From G963676655 sp963676655 (GTDB lineage Bacteria; Verrucomicrobiota; Lentisphaeria; Victivallales; Victivallaceae), in contig CAXXKX010000003.1 in assembly GCA_963676655.2 (NCBI GenBank), forward strand, positions 2,108,001 through 2,172,000: 64,000 bases of DNA, given 5' to 3'. Below the pieces are notes generated by a model. It saw only the letters and a program-made list of their open reading frames with translations, was not told the DNA's origin and did not search any database. Below, one piece after another: positions 1 to 8,741 of this stretch. Position 1 is the first letter of the stretch; every line of letters starts with the position of its first letter. The position numbers and the translations under genes are program-made.

Positions 1-518
1 TCAAGGTCAACGAAACCAAAAGTAAATCAGGAAGTCCTTTGAGTTTAAAGTTTCTTGGCTTTGCCTTGCATAGTACAAATGCCGGGCAAGCTGGTATTCG
101 TGTTCATGAGAAGTCTATAGACCGCTTCAAGCGACGTGTACGAGAATTACTCCGGAGAAATCAAGGACGTTCTGTAGAATATGTATTGCTGAAATTACGC
201 CAATACACTAATGGTTGGGTAAATTATTACGCAATAGCTAATATGAAATCATTTATGCAACGTTCAAGTGAATGGTTGCGGCGCAAAATCCGAACTTATA
301 TCTGGAAACAGTGGAAACGAGTAAGGACAAAGTTTGCGAATCTACAGAAATTTGGCGTCTCCAAAGAGAAATCGTGGGAATGGGCAAATACCAGAAAAGG
401 CTATTGGCACGTAGCCAATAGTTGGATATTGAGCACTACAATGACTAATAATTACCTGGAAAAACTAGGGTATACAGATATTTACAAACGCTACAATTTT
501 CTACACTCAAGCTACTGA
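1..518 (+). CDS. ltrA: Group II intron reverse transcriptase/maturase, C-terminal part (5' end outside window)
   Basis: The reading frame is open from base 3, so this is the 3' part of a longer gene, not a complete 159-residue protein. Visible residues cover the end of the RT thumb (LKFLGFAL) and the maturase X domain, including NGWVNYYAIANM and the terminal WILSTTMTNNYLEKLGY block typical of bacterial intron-encoded proteins. No HNH endonuclease domain follows the X domain. The protein would splice and mobilise its own intron. The stop codon at 516-518 abuts the intron RNA domain V, the normal arrangement when the ORF sits in domain IV. The missing N-terminus means its activity cannot be judged here. 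Confidence 0.9.
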   Translation, partial: KVNETKSKSGSPLSLKFLGFALHSTNAGQAGIRVHEKSIDRFKRRVRELLRRNQGRSVEYVLLKLRQYTNGWVNYYAIANMKSFMQRSSEWLRRKIRTYIWKQWKRVRTKFANLQKFGVSKEKSWEWANTRKGYWHVANSWILSTTMTNNYLEKLGYTDIYKRYNFLHSSY

Positions 519-594
519 ACCGCCGTATGCCGAACGGCACGTACGGTGGTGTGAGAGGACGACCGTTCAAATAATGAGCGGTCTCCTACTCGAT
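517..594 (+). mobile_element. 3' end of a group II intron (RNA domains V and VI)
   Basis: Directly after the maturase stop the RNA can form the domain V hairpin: an ACCGCCGTATGCC arm, GAAC loop and GGCACGTACGGTGGT arm (about 518-550). A domain VI-like hairpin follows (GACGACCG paired to CGGTC, about 557-584) with the branch-point-like CCTACTCGAT end. An intron 3' boundary of AT type fits position 594. The match of sequence and position to bacterial group II introns is strong; the exact last base is inferred. Confidence 0.8.
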
Positions 595-622
595 TTGCAT
601 TTTTCCAGAACAGGTATATAAT
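595..622 (+). promoter_or_regulatory. Sigma-70-type promoter before the 680 gene
   Basis: TTGCAT at 595-600, a 16-bp spacer, and TATAAT at 617-622. The -35 hexamer begins exactly at the predicted first base after the intron, so the intron appears to have inserted just at the edge of this promoter. Confidence 0.55.
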
Positions 623-679
623 AATCAGAGTTAAAAGTCGTTATATTGAATAGACACAAACTACCGGGAGTTTCTGATT

Positions 680-1465
680 ATGAGAAAATTATCGTTGTTT
701 TTATGCTTTACTCTGCTTGCCGGGATTATTTCGGTGAATGCTGCCACGCTGATCCTTAGTGACGGCAAAAGTATGTCTAATGTCAAAGTCATCAGCATAA
801 ACTTCTCCAAAAAAATTATGGTTATAGAAAGTGACGGTCAACAGCGCACCGTCTCGACCGGCAGGATTAAGGAGTTTTATTCAACGGACCTTAAGACTGG
901 CGGCGGAAATGCGGATATTGATAATACATCTGAATACAGCGTCACGATCATGAACGTTGATATGCCGAAAAGCGGTTACAAAAAAACCGGCAAAAAAAAT
1001 AAGAACGTTACAACCTATTGTGAAATTGAATATACATTAAGCGTGCCATTCCCCAAAAAAGATGATACTACTAATCGCGATATTGTCAAGTACCCGTATT
1101 TTTACCTGGCGGTTCTGACTGAAGGCAGCAGTGAATACGGCAGTCGCCCGATTTTCCGTTATACCTATCCTTCAAAATTCAAGATCAAGTCAAAAAGCAA
1201 TTATAATACCGCCGAAATAATGGAATCGGTAAACAGCCTGAAACGTCCGAGAATTCATCTTGACCGGGTCGCCAGAATGGGTCATGGCAATGTCAGCGGA
1301 CAACGAAAAATCAAGATCAAACTTTCAAAGATCGACAGCCGGAAAATCATCGCTTACCATCTGGAAGTATGGGGAAAAGACAAGCTTATCACCTCCAAGG
1401 ACTGGAAAGATCCCGGAACGATGATTTCTCAGCAATGGCTCAAACGCTGGTGGTTTGGACATTGA
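680..1465 (+). CDS. Secreted protein of unknown function
   Basis: This is a 261-residue protein with a clear signal peptide (about residues 1-21: basic MRK start, hydrophobic core, VNA-A cleavage-like site). After it comes a short beta-rich stretch (residues 22-70, TLILSDGKSMSNVKVISINF...) that reads like a small SH3-like or DUF-type barrel, then a Lys-rich region and a longer C-terminal part with no motif I recognise. A GGGAG ribosome-binding site lies about 9 bases before the ATG. It is transcribed alone, between its own promoter (595-622) and a hairpin terminator (1518-1552). Probably periplasmic or surface-exposed. No function can be assigned. Confidence 0.75.
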   Translation: MRKLSLFLCFTLLAGIISVNAATLILSDGKSMSNVKVISINFSKKIMVIESDGQQRTVSTGRIKEFYSTDLKTGGGNADIDNTSEYSVTIMNVDMPKSGYKKTGKKNKNVTTYCEIEYTLSVPFPKKDDTTNRDIVKYPYFYLAVLTEGSSEYGSRPIFRYTYPSKFKIKSKSNYNTAEIMESVNSLKRPRIHLDRVARMGHGNVSGQRKIKIKLSKIDSRKIIAYHLEVWGKDKLITSKDWKDPGTMISQQWLKRWWFGH

Positions 1466-1486
1466 GCTGAAATCCATATCGCTAAT

Positions 1487-1515
1487 TTGAGTTTACCGGA
1501 TAACCGGTGTATATT
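1487..1515 (+). promoter_or_regulatory. Possible promoter with a palindrome in the spacer
   Basis: TTGAGT (1487-1492), 17 bp, TATATT (1510-1515). The spacer contains the perfect inverted repeat ACCGG-ATAA-CCGGT (1495-1508), which could be an operator. The terminator hairpin at 1518 begins almost at the expected start point, so this promoter may instead be fortuitous. The aconitase downstream is the candidate target. Confidence 0.35.
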
Positions 1516-1517
1516 AC

Positions 1518-1552
1518 AAACTGGACGCGACTGCATGTCGCGCCGGTTTTTT
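1518..1552 (+). terminator. Rho-independent terminator after the 680 gene
   Basis: ACTGG (518-522) pairs with CCGGT (541-545), and CGCGAC (524-529) with GTCGCG (535-540), around loop TGCAT (all +1000). A run of eight T follows at 1545-1552. A strong stem with a U-tract is typical of an intrinsic terminator. Confidence 0.8.
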
Positions 1553-1596
1553 TTATTTTCAACCAATATATAATTATAATATAGAGGAGTTTTACA

Positions 1597-3546
1597 ATGG
1601 CTAAAGGCACTGTTGTACAAAAAATTATTGACGCCCACTTCGTTTCCGGCGAAAAAATCCCGGGCAGCCCCATCGCAATGAAGATCGACCAGACCCTTAC
1701 CCAGGATGCCACCGGAACCATGGCTTATCTTGAACTTGAAGCGATGAAAATTCCAAAAGTGCGGACCGAGCTTTCCGTCTCTTATGTGGACCATAACATG
1801 ATGCAGAACGGACCGGAAAACCGCAATGATCACCTATATCTGCAAAGCGTAGCAGCCGCAAAAGGAGTTTACTTCTCCCGTCCCGGCAACGGTATCTGCC
1901 ATCAGGTCCACCTCGAACGGTTCGGGGTTCCCGGCAAAACCCTGCTGGGCTCTGACTCTCACACTCCAACCGGCGGCGGAATCGGCATGATGGCGATCGG
2001 CGCCGGCGGCCTCGACGTCGCTATGGCGATGGCCGGACAGCCGTTCAGAATGGCTTATCCCAAGGTTATCGGCGTCAACCTGACCGGCGAACTGCAGGAA
2101 TGGTGCGCGGCCAAGGATGTAATCCTGAAACTTTTATCTATCCTGACAACCAAAGGCAATGTCGGCTGCATTGTCGAATATTTCGGTCCGGGCGTCAAAA
2201 CCCTTTCTGTTCCGCAACGGGCCACCATCACCAACATGGGCGCGGAACTCGGTGTTACCACCAGCGTATTTCCTTCAGATGACAGTACCAAGGCATTCCT
2301 GGAAGCCCAGAATCGTGGCGCTTGCTGGACTCCGATGCAGGCTGACGCCGACGCTGAATACGATCAGGTCATTGACATCAATTTGAGTGAAGTCGAACCG
2401 ATGGCTGCCTGCCCGTCCAGTCCTGATAATATCAAAACCATTAGCGAACTGGCAGGAAACAGCGTTGAACAGGTCATCATAGGCTCCTGCACCAACAGCA
2501 GTCTGCGCGACCTGATGCTGGTTGCCTCAATGCTCAAAGGCAAGACCGTCAGCTCGAAAGTCACCTTATCAATTTCTCCCGGCAGTCGTCAGGTTCTGGA
2601 AATGCTCAGTCGCAACGGCGCATTGGCCGACATCATTGCGGCCGGAGCCAGAATTCTTGAAGCCGGTTGCGGCGCTTGTATCGGCCAGGGCCAAAGCCCT
2701 GCTTCCGACACCGTCACCTTACGTACCTTCAACCGCAACTTTGCCGGCCGGACCGGAACTCGCGGAGACCAGGCCTACCTGGTCAGTCCCGAAGTCGCCT
2801 GCGCCGCCGCGTTGACCGGTGAATTCACCGATCCCCGGAAACTTGGCAGGGCTTATCCTGATATTCAGGAAGTTGACGAATTCCTGATTAACGACGAGAT
2901 GATTATCGCGCCGCCGGAAGATGGTTCAAATATTGAGATCGTCCGCAAGCCGACAATCGGCAAACCGCCGGAAAACGGTGAACTGCCGCATGACATCGAC
3001 GGCCGGGTTATCATCAAAGTCGGAGACAAGATTACCACCGACCACATTATGCCCGCAGGTATCCACTTGAAATTGCGGAGCAATATACCGGCTTATTCTC
3101 AAGTCGTTTTTGAATGCTTCACGGAAGAAAACAATCCTTCTTTCGCCGAACGTGCCGCAGCGGTCCGCGACCTTGGATATCACGGCATCATCGTTGGTCG
3201 TGACAGCTATGGACAAGGTTCTTCACGGGAACACGCGGCAATCTGCCCGATGTACCTTGGAGTAAAAGCCGTTATCGCATTCGCGATCGAGCGCATCCAC
3301 GCGGCCAACCTGATTAACTTTGGAATCCTGCCGCTGGTTTTCACCGATCAGGCTGATTATGACAAAATCAAAGAGGGTGATACGATCCTGATCAATGATG
3401 TTCGCGACCAGCTGGCGGTCGGAAGTCCGGTAAAAGCTAAAATCCGTCACGCCAATGGTGAAACAACTGAAATTTCTCTGACTCATAATATGTCGGAAGA
3501 GGACATTCAAATTGTCCTGGCCGGCGGCCGCCTCAACTGCTGCTAA
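1597..3546 (+). CDS. Aconitate hydratase (aconitase family)
   Basis: This 649-residue protein isomerises citrate and isocitrate (or a homologous substrate) using a [4Fe-4S] cluster. Cluster cysteines are visible at C298 (GSCTN) and C358/C361 (GCGAC). SDSHTPTGGG lies at 119-128 and the swivel-domain active-site loop QGSSREHAA at about 540-548. The catalytic domain and the LeuD-like swivel domain are in one chain, but the length is well under the roughly 890 residues of AcnA. It therefore belongs to the short, LeuC-LeuD-like bacterial aconitase class; a homoaconitase-like role is the main alternative. GAGGAG lies before the ATG. The sulfatase start follows the stop codon by 10 bases, so the two are probably co-transcribed although unrelated in function. 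Confidence 0.9.
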   Translation: MAKGTVVQKIIDAHFVSGEKIPGSPIAMKIDQTLTQDATGTMAYLELEAMKIPKVRTELSVSYVDHNMMQNGPENRNDHLYLQSVAAAKGVYFSRPGNGICHQVHLERFGVPGKTLLGSDSHTPTGGGIGMMAIGAGGLDVAMAMAGQPFRMAYPKVIGVNLTGELQEWCAAKDVILKLLSILTTKGNVGCIVEYFGPGVKTLSVPQRATITNMGAELGVTTSVFPSDDSTKAFLEAQNRGACWTPMQADADAEYDQVIDINLSEVEPMAACPSSPDNIKTISELAGNSVEQVIIGSCTNSSLRDLMLVASMLKGKTVSSKVTLSISPGSRQVLEMLSRNGALADIIAAGARILEAGCGACIGQGQSPASDTVTLRTFNRNFAGRTGTRGDQAYLVSPEVACAAALTGEFTDPRKLGRAYPDIQEVDEFLINDEMIIAPPEDGSNIEIVRKPTIGKPPENGELPHDIDGRVIIKVGDKITTDHIMPAGIHLKLRSNIPAYSQVVFECFTEENNPSFAERAAAVRDLGYHGIIVGRDSYGQGSSREHAAICPMYLGVKAVIAFAIERIHAANLINFGILPLVFTDQADYDKIKEGDTILINDVRDQLAVGSPVKAKIRHANGETTEISLTHNMSEEDIQIVLAGGRLNCC

Positions 3547-3556
3547 GGAGACAATT

Positions 3557-4993
3557 ATGGAACGCCCGAATATTCTGCTGATTACCACCGACCAACAGCG
3601 TTTTGATACCATCAACGCGATGGGGAATGAATATATTTATACCCCTCATCTGAACTGGCTGATGGATCAGGGAATCAATTTCAGGCGTTGTTATACCGAC
3701 AGTCCGATCTGTATGGCGGCAAGGGCCACTATAATGACCGGAAAGCACGGTTATACCCATGGTTTGACCGGTAACAGTACTAAGGTCACTCCGTTGGCGG
3801 AAAATGCCACTTTGCCGGGCTTGTTGACCGCAGACGGCTATCAGACCCGGGCTCAAGGCAAAATGCATTTTCACCCGATGCGCGCCAATTACGGCTTCGA
3901 ACACATGGAACTGCCGATGGACTACTATCGGGAACGTCATTGTAACGCCCATGAAGGACTGCCGAAAGAACACGGCGTCGGGGAAAATGAAATCGAACCG
4001 GTCATTTCCACTGTACACGAGAGCAAGAGTCTGACGCACTGGACAGTCAGACGTTCGATCGATTTTCTTGAAACCCGTGACGAGACCAGGCCATTTTTTC
4101 TCTGGACCAGTTTCACAAAACCGCACCCGCCGCTCGATCCTTGCGCTAACTACTGGGTGCTTTATCAGAACAGGGAAGTTCCGCTGCCAACCTATGGCGA
4201 TTGGTCGAAAAAGCTTAGAGATATTCCCCAGGGCTTCATGCAGTCTACTTATATGCTGAACAATGCCTACCGGATGGGCAAAGAACAACTCAAGGATTAC
4301 AAACGGGCATATTATGCCTGTATCACCCAGATTGATTATCAACTCGGTCTACTTTTTGCAAGAATGCGGGAACTCGGATTATTTGAACACACCTGGATAA
4401 TCTTTACCGCTGACCACGGCGACAACCTTGGCGACCACCATATGGGTGCCAAAACGAATTTTATGGAAGGTTCGGCTCATATTCCGCTGCTGGTACGTCC
4501 TCCCTCCGGCAGTTGGGATTCCAACAATCTGCAAGGAGTGTCTTGTGACACAGTCGTAAATCTGACTGACATTATGCCGACCATTCTGAAACTGACCGGA
4601 ACAAAATGCCCGGACGACCTTGATGGAGAGGATTTACTGGAACTTGCCGTTCAACCGGAACAGAAAAGGATATTCTACGGCAGTTCGGGCGAAACACAAT
4701 ATGCCGTAATTGAGGGAGATTTCAAATACACTTGGACTTCTCTCGGCGGCGGTGAATTATTTTTCAACCTCAAGAACGATCCCAAAGAGCAGCTCAATCT
4801 GATAGATTCAGATGCTGATTCACTCCAACTTGAAGTCATGCGAAAACAACTATTTGATTTTCTGGTTAAGACCGGAAGTCAATGGATCAAAGACGGACAA
4901 CTGACTTGTTCCCCGGAACCGGAAGGCCCTGCCCAAGTTGCGAAATGGCCTGGCTTCCACTCAACTGTCGTCCCGACGGATGTCCTGCACTGA
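3557..4993 (+). CDS. Sulfatase (S1 family, formylglycine type)
   Basis: This is a 478-residue alkaline-phosphatase-fold sulfatase. The start at 3557 is chosen because AAGGAG lies 6 bases upstream and the protein then begins MERPNILLITTDQQ, the usual family start; the longer in-frame start would run into the aconitase. Metal ligand D12 is visible. The modification motif C52-M-A-A-R56 fits the C-x-A-x-R variant in which Cys becomes formylglycine. TADHGD metal residues are near D286/H287. No signal peptide is visible, so the protein may act in the cytoplasm on imported sulfated sugars, unless the start is misjudged. Sulfatases are abundant in Lentisphaerota, and this fits use of sulfated glycans. 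Confidence 0.88.
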   Translation: MERPNILLITTDQQRFDTINAMGNEYIYTPHLNWLMDQGINFRRCYTDSPICMAARATIMTGKHGYTHGLTGNSTKVTPLAENATLPGLLTADGYQTRAQGKMHFHPMRANYGFEHMELPMDYYRERHCNAHEGLPKEHGVGENEIEPVISTVHESKSLTHWTVRRSIDFLETRDETRPFFLWTSFTKPHPPLDPCANYWVLYQNREVPLPTYGDWSKKLRDIPQGFMQSTYMLNNAYRMGKEQLKDYKRAYYACITQIDYQLGLLFARMRELGLFEHTWIIFTADHGDNLGDHHMGAKTNFMEGSAHIPLLVRPPSGSWDSNNLQGVSCDTVVNLTDIMPTILKLTGTKCPDDLDGEDLLELAVQPEQKRIFYGSSGETQYAVIEGDFKYTWTSLGGGELFFNLKNDPKEQLNLIDSDADSLQLEVMRKQLFDFLVKTGSQWIKDGQLTCSPEPEGPAQVAKWPGFHSTVVPTDVLH

Positions 4994-5268
4994 ATTAATA
5001 TAATTTGTTTTATTTCAAAGGCTTGCATTTATATTAAAAACTAACTGTTGATATATTTTATCCTGTATTTATGCTTGTATAGGGTTAATTTGGATACAGG
5101 CCGGAGCCTTATTTTATAAAAAAACCTCACCTCAAAAATACACTATAATATTATATATTAACTATTTACAATTATTTAAATAATTACATTCTGATTATTT
5201 ATCACTATATTTTTGACCATATTCTTTGCTTCAAAACGATCTATCACTGTTTTTTGTTAATAATGGGG
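4994..5268. other. AT-rich intergenic stretch
   Basis: Very AT-rich, with no convincing ORF. I see no clear hairpin terminator for the sulfatase and no riboswitch. It ends at the promoter of the following operon. Confidence 0.6.
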
Positions 5269-5297
5269 TTGACTTTTGTCCATTATTAGAGTATAAT
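5269..5297 (+). promoter_or_regulatory. Strong sigma-70 promoter for the oxidoreductase-IclR operon
   Basis: TTGACT (5269-5274), 17-bp spacer, perfect TATAAT (5292-5297). The predicted start near 5304 leaves a leader of about 37 bases before the ATG at 5341. Confidence 0.8.
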
Positions 5298-5340
5298 TAA
5301 ATATAGATTAATCGAGTTAAATAATATTTAATATGGTCAT

Positions 5341-6132
5341 ATGAAAAAAGCACATAAAATCATTATCGGGCCAAGCTTTTACGCGACCGGACAAGCATTA
5401 AGTCCGGGCGGAAATGTTCTGGTGATTGGTCGTAACAGCTCTGTCGGAGACGAGTGGAGCTACAGTTATCGTAAAATAGATGCAACATCATTTATTCCGG
5501 AAAGAGCTCTTACGAAATCGATTCTGAGTGAATTATCAAGACTCGGACTGGCCAAGCCGGAAGAAAACGCGATGGCCACTTCAATTCTGCTTTATAAATT
5601 TCTGGAAAAGGTTCCCGAACGGTTCATGCTGTGGACCGAACTTGAAAACATTTCTGAAACAGACGGCGGCTTTGAACTTACATTATATACTGTATCAGGC
5701 CCTCTTGTCGTTTGTTGCGAAGAACTGGTCGACAACACCGTCGAAGCAATAACATGCCCGGACTGGGGAAAGAACAATCTCCAATGCAAACGGCTTAATA
5801 TGCTGGTCCGTAATTGCGGCCAACCCGGAGTGGAAACAATTGATTTTGCCGGCTTGACAATCAGGTCCGGTCGGAGTGATGACGAACGTATTGTTGAATG
5901 TCCGGTGTCGCTTGACGTCTCTATGATGGATGCCCGGCAAAAACTGCTGGTTTTCTGGGGAAAACGTCCGGTTGAAATGAAAGACTGGAAGATCGCCTCT
6001 TTCGGGACCGAGTTTGACTACGACGTCAAAAATGATTATTATGAAATAAAGCCGGGCTGGACCTATCGAAACCCGCTGGCTTTCAAGTGTCCGCTGGCCG
6101 CGTTTGACGCCGGCCTCTCCGGGGAGGTGTGA
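5341..6132 (+). CDS. Degenerate FAD-oxidoreductase-like protein, function unknown
   Basis: This 263-residue protein starts KIIIGPSFYATGQALSPGG-NVLVIGRNSSVG. The pattern follows the first strand-helix-strand of FAD-dependent oxidoreductases, but the glycine-rich GxGxxG nucleotide loop is not intact. I see no other cofactor motif. It is first in an operon: its stop codon is almost contiguous with the start of a full-length FAD-dependent oxidoreductase at 6134, followed by an overlapping IclR regulator. It could be a partner subunit or a paralogue that has lost FAD binding. The start codon has little Shine-Dalgarno sequence. The family link is inference from the N-terminal pattern only. Confidence 0.6.
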   Translation: MKKAHKIIIGPSFYATGQALSPGGNVLVIGRNSSVGDEWSYSYRKIDATSFIPERALTKSILSELSRLGLAKPEENAMATSILLYKFLEKVPERFMLWTELENISETDGGFELTLYTVSGPLVVCCEELVDNTVEAITCPDWGKNNLQCKRLNMLVRNCGQPGVETIDFAGLTIRSGRSDDERIVECPVSLDVSMMDARQKLLVFWGKRPVEMKDWKIASFGTEFDYDVKNDYYEIKPGWTYRNPLAFKCPLAAFDAGLSGEV

Positions 6133-6133
6133 A

Positions 6134-7915
6134 ATGATGTATTTATCTGAACTGCAAAACGGTCAAGCGGTCAAAAACGAAGCTGCGAATATTAATTTTG
6201 AACTTGAATGCGATGTCATCGTCGCCGGCCTCGGCACAGCCGGAGCACTGGCCGCAGTCAGCGCGGCCGAATCTGGCGCTTCGGTTATCGGCATTGAACG
6301 CATTAAAATGTGTGGCGGAACCGCAACCGCCGGCGGTGTTTTCGGTTACTACTACGGTTTGCCAGGTGGACGTTTCGAGGAAATTGACAAAGTAACTTAT
6401 GAGCTGGGAAAAGAAAATTTTGTCTCGGAACAACGCCATCCCTACGCTAAATCACACGCGGAAGAGTGCGCCATTTACAATGCCGGCGGAAAAATTATGT
6501 ACGAAACCGCTGTAGCAGGCGTATATCTGGAGGAAGATACTGTTTGCGGCGTTAAAACCGTGTCTGCCGGCGAAGTAATCAATATCTCATGTAAAGTATT
6601 AATCGACTGCACCGGCGACGGTGAAGTAAGTGCCGCCGCCGGAGCCGGGTTTAATCTTGGGCGCCAGATTGACGGCAAACCTCAACCGTTCTCAAGCATC
6701 AGGGTTTTTGTCCGGGAAGATAAAGGCCTGGGCCTGGCCAATTTCGATGCCGGATATGTTCTTCCGAATGACGCTGAAGATCTGACACGTGGTTTGCTGG
6801 CGGCAAACGCCCTGCATCGCGGCGGCCTTGAAAACTTCGGCGACGGCCTGCTGTGGGTCACTTTGCCGCCGGGACCGCGTGAGGGACGCTTAATCGAATG
6901 CGATGAACGCCTGTATTTCAGGGACTTTATTCACGGCAAGCGAAGCGACATGCCTATTACCTACGCATTCAGCAATTTTGACAGTCATACTCAGGACTGG
7001 GCTTTTGAGAGCGACCAGGTCAAAGACTGGATGGTTGTCGCCAGCTTATGGGGATTTGTCTTTTCATTCCCGCTGCCGAAAGAAATCATGTTTGTCAAAG
7101 GATTTTCCAATCTCTTGTGCGCCGGCCGTAATGTCTCGATTGATCATGATATGGCCAGTGCCATCAGAATGCAGCGCGCACTTCAAAAACTGGGCGAAGC
7201 CGCCGGCTACATTGCCGCTCTCGCCTCTCGCGACAATATCGGCATCAGAAGCGTTGATCACAATGAAATCGCCGCGGCAATGAAAACATCCGGAGCATTA
7301 AATGAAGCAGATGGACTCAAGGGCGACAAATTTGCCTCGGATCCTGATGAGATGCTGCAAATTCTGGCTTCCGACGCTCCCGGGACCGCCATCTGGCAGG
7401 CCGGAAACCATCTTGCCAGGTATCGTAAAATGCTGATAAGCAATCTTGATTCTGAAAACGAACATATTGCCCGCAACAGCGCCCTTGCACTGGGATTGGG
7501 CGAAGATCCGGCGGCAATTCCAAAACTTATCGAAATTGTCAGGAGCCACGATCAGTTTGAACCGAAAAGCAGCCGCAGCCATAACCAGCGGCGCATTCTC
7601 GGGGCAATTCACCTGTTGGGAAATCTTGGCGGTTCTGAAGCAATAACTGCCTTGCTGGAATTTATCCTGACGCCAGAGCTTGATCTACAGGAATTTTCCC
7701 ACACCCTGATCGCGCTGATGAAGCTCGGGGACTGTAACTTGAATAAGCGGGCTGAAATCGCTGAAGCTCTAAATGTGGTTTTGGATGACGGTTGCAAAGA
7801 ATACAAACTGCTGTTGAAAAATTCGTCTTCCACCGGTTACCGGGCATTTGTCGATATGACCGAATTCATGCAGCGAATCTGGCAGGAACGGCTGGAACAA
7901 TGGAGTAACGTATGA
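6134..7915 (+). CDS. FAD-dependent oxidoreductase with HEAT-like C-terminus
   Basis: The start at ATG 6134 is chosen because GGGAGG (6122-6127) lies 6-7 bases upstream; earlier starts would overlap the preceding gene needlessly. The 593-residue protein has the Rossmann dinucleotide motif GLGTAG at residues 32-37, then an acidic/basic ER end of strand 2 and MCGGTATAGG, typical of the FAD_oxidored (Pfam12831) group. Members are often found in polysaccharide-utilisation loci of PVC bacteria with undefined substrates. The last 150 or so residues (NSALALGLGEDPAAIPKLIEIV..., LLGNLGGSEAITALLEFIL) read as HEAT/Armadillo-type helical repeats. The operon position with an IclR regulator suggests inducible catabolism. 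Confidence 0.85.
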   Translation: MMYLSELQNGQAVKNEAANINFELECDVIVAGLGTAGALAAVSAAESGASVIGIERIKMCGGTATAGGVFGYYYGLPGGRFEEIDKVTYELGKENFVSEQRHPYAKSHAEECAIYNAGGKIMYETAVAGVYLEEDTVCGVKTVSAGEVINISCKVLIDCTGDGEVSAAAGAGFNLGRQIDGKPQPFSSIRVFVREDKGLGLANFDAGYVLPNDAEDLTRGLLAANALHRGGLENFGDGLLWVTLPPGPREGRLIECDERLYFRDFIHGKRSDMPITYAFSNFDSHTQDWAFESDQVKDWMVVASLWGFVFSFPLPKEIMFVKGFSNLLCAGRNVSIDHDMASAIRMQRALQKLGEAAGYIAALASRDNIGIRSVDHNEIAAAMKTSGALNEADGLKGDKFASDPDEMLQILASDAPGTAIWQAGNHLARYRKMLISNLDSENEHIARNSALALGLGEDPAAIPKLIEIVRSHDQFEPKSSRSHNQRRILGAIHLLGNLGGSEAITALLEFILTPELDLQEFSHTLIALMKLGDCNLNKRAEIAEALNVVLDDGCKEYKLLLKNSSSTGYRAFVDMTEFMQRIWQERLEQWSNV

Positions 7916-8667
7916 TTCAAGTAATAGAGCGTTTTCATAAAATAATGGAGCTGGTCTCGTATGAACCGGATCGGCCCCACGCTCTATCTGAATTTGCGGA
8001 AACAATCGATGTTTCCGCCCCGGCCTGCTCTAACATAGTCAGAACAATGACCGAACTGGGGTATTTGCGCTCGCTTGGACCACGTCGCGGTTTTGTTATG
8101 GGCGATACGCCTTTCTTTCTGACCCGGCGCGGCCCGTTCCGGCGCCATCTGGTGGAACCGGCAATGCCGATCATGAAGAAACTTGAAGAGAAGATAAATG
8201 AATTTGTGGTTCTGGTTACGGAAAACAACGGAAACCGGTATGAACTGATCCGGCTTGAAGGTAATGCCGTTTTACGCGTCACGCCTGATCCCGGATTACG
8301 CAACCTGCTTCAGAGTGCTACCGGTTGCGCGATCCTGGCCCATAAAACTGATGAGGAAATTATCGCCTACTGGGACAGTTATCATAGCGGCAAGAATTGT
8401 TATAGAGTTGATAATGTCGATGATTTGCTGAAAGTGTGTCGGCAAATCCGCGAAAAAGGCTATTATATCCTGGAGAGTGATACCGATGATCCTCAGGTAT
8501 TGATGAACTTATCGACCACGATCGGCATTCCGGTCCGTGAAAACGGAAAAGTAGTGGCCGCGGTTGGTATCATGGCTCCCGCACTGCGGATGCGGAACGG
8601 CAATCGCGAACGGGTCATTGCCGCCGGATTTGAAGCCGCCCGGGAAATCGAACAGAAGATTAATTGA
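7912..8667 (+). CDS. IclR-family transcriptional regulator
   Basis: This is a 251-residue protein. An N-terminal winged helix-turn-helix (residues about 5-65, with LSEFAETIDVSAPACSNIVRTMTELGYL) is followed by the IclR effector-binding domain (about 80-248, ending in the GIMAPALRM...AAREIEQKI pattern). The ATG overlaps the oxidoreductase stop by 4 bases (ATGA), so translation is probably coupled. It likely controls this operon and possibly the carbohydrate genes that follow. The ligand is unknown; small organic acids are typical for the family. Confidence 0.9.
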   Translation: MIQVIERFHKIMELVSYEPDRPHALSEFAETIDVSAPACSNIVRTMTELGYLRSLGPRRGFVMGDTPFFLTRRGPFRRHLVEPAMPIMKKLEEKINEFVVLVTENNGNRYELIRLEGNAVLRVTPDPGLRNLLQSATGCAILAHKTDEEIIAYWDSYHSGKNCYRVDNVDDLLKVCRQIREKGYYILESDTDDPQVLMNLSTTIGIPVRENGKVVAAVGIMAPALRMRNGNRERVIAAGFEAAREIEQKIN

Positions 8668-8741
8668 CCCAACAATAAAATTTGGGCTGAGAACTAATTA
8701 TTATAACGGTAAATTAACAAATCGTCAGGAATAGATTGCTT

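Noticed and set aside
1..518. Reverse-transcriptase fragment as a retron or DGR
   Set aside because: The visible X domain and RNA domains V/VI are those of a group II intron; no msr/msd or variable repeat is present.
3533..4342. 269-codon open frame on the minus strand within the sulfatase
   Set aside because: Antisense shadow of a gene with intact catalytic motifs; no independent support.
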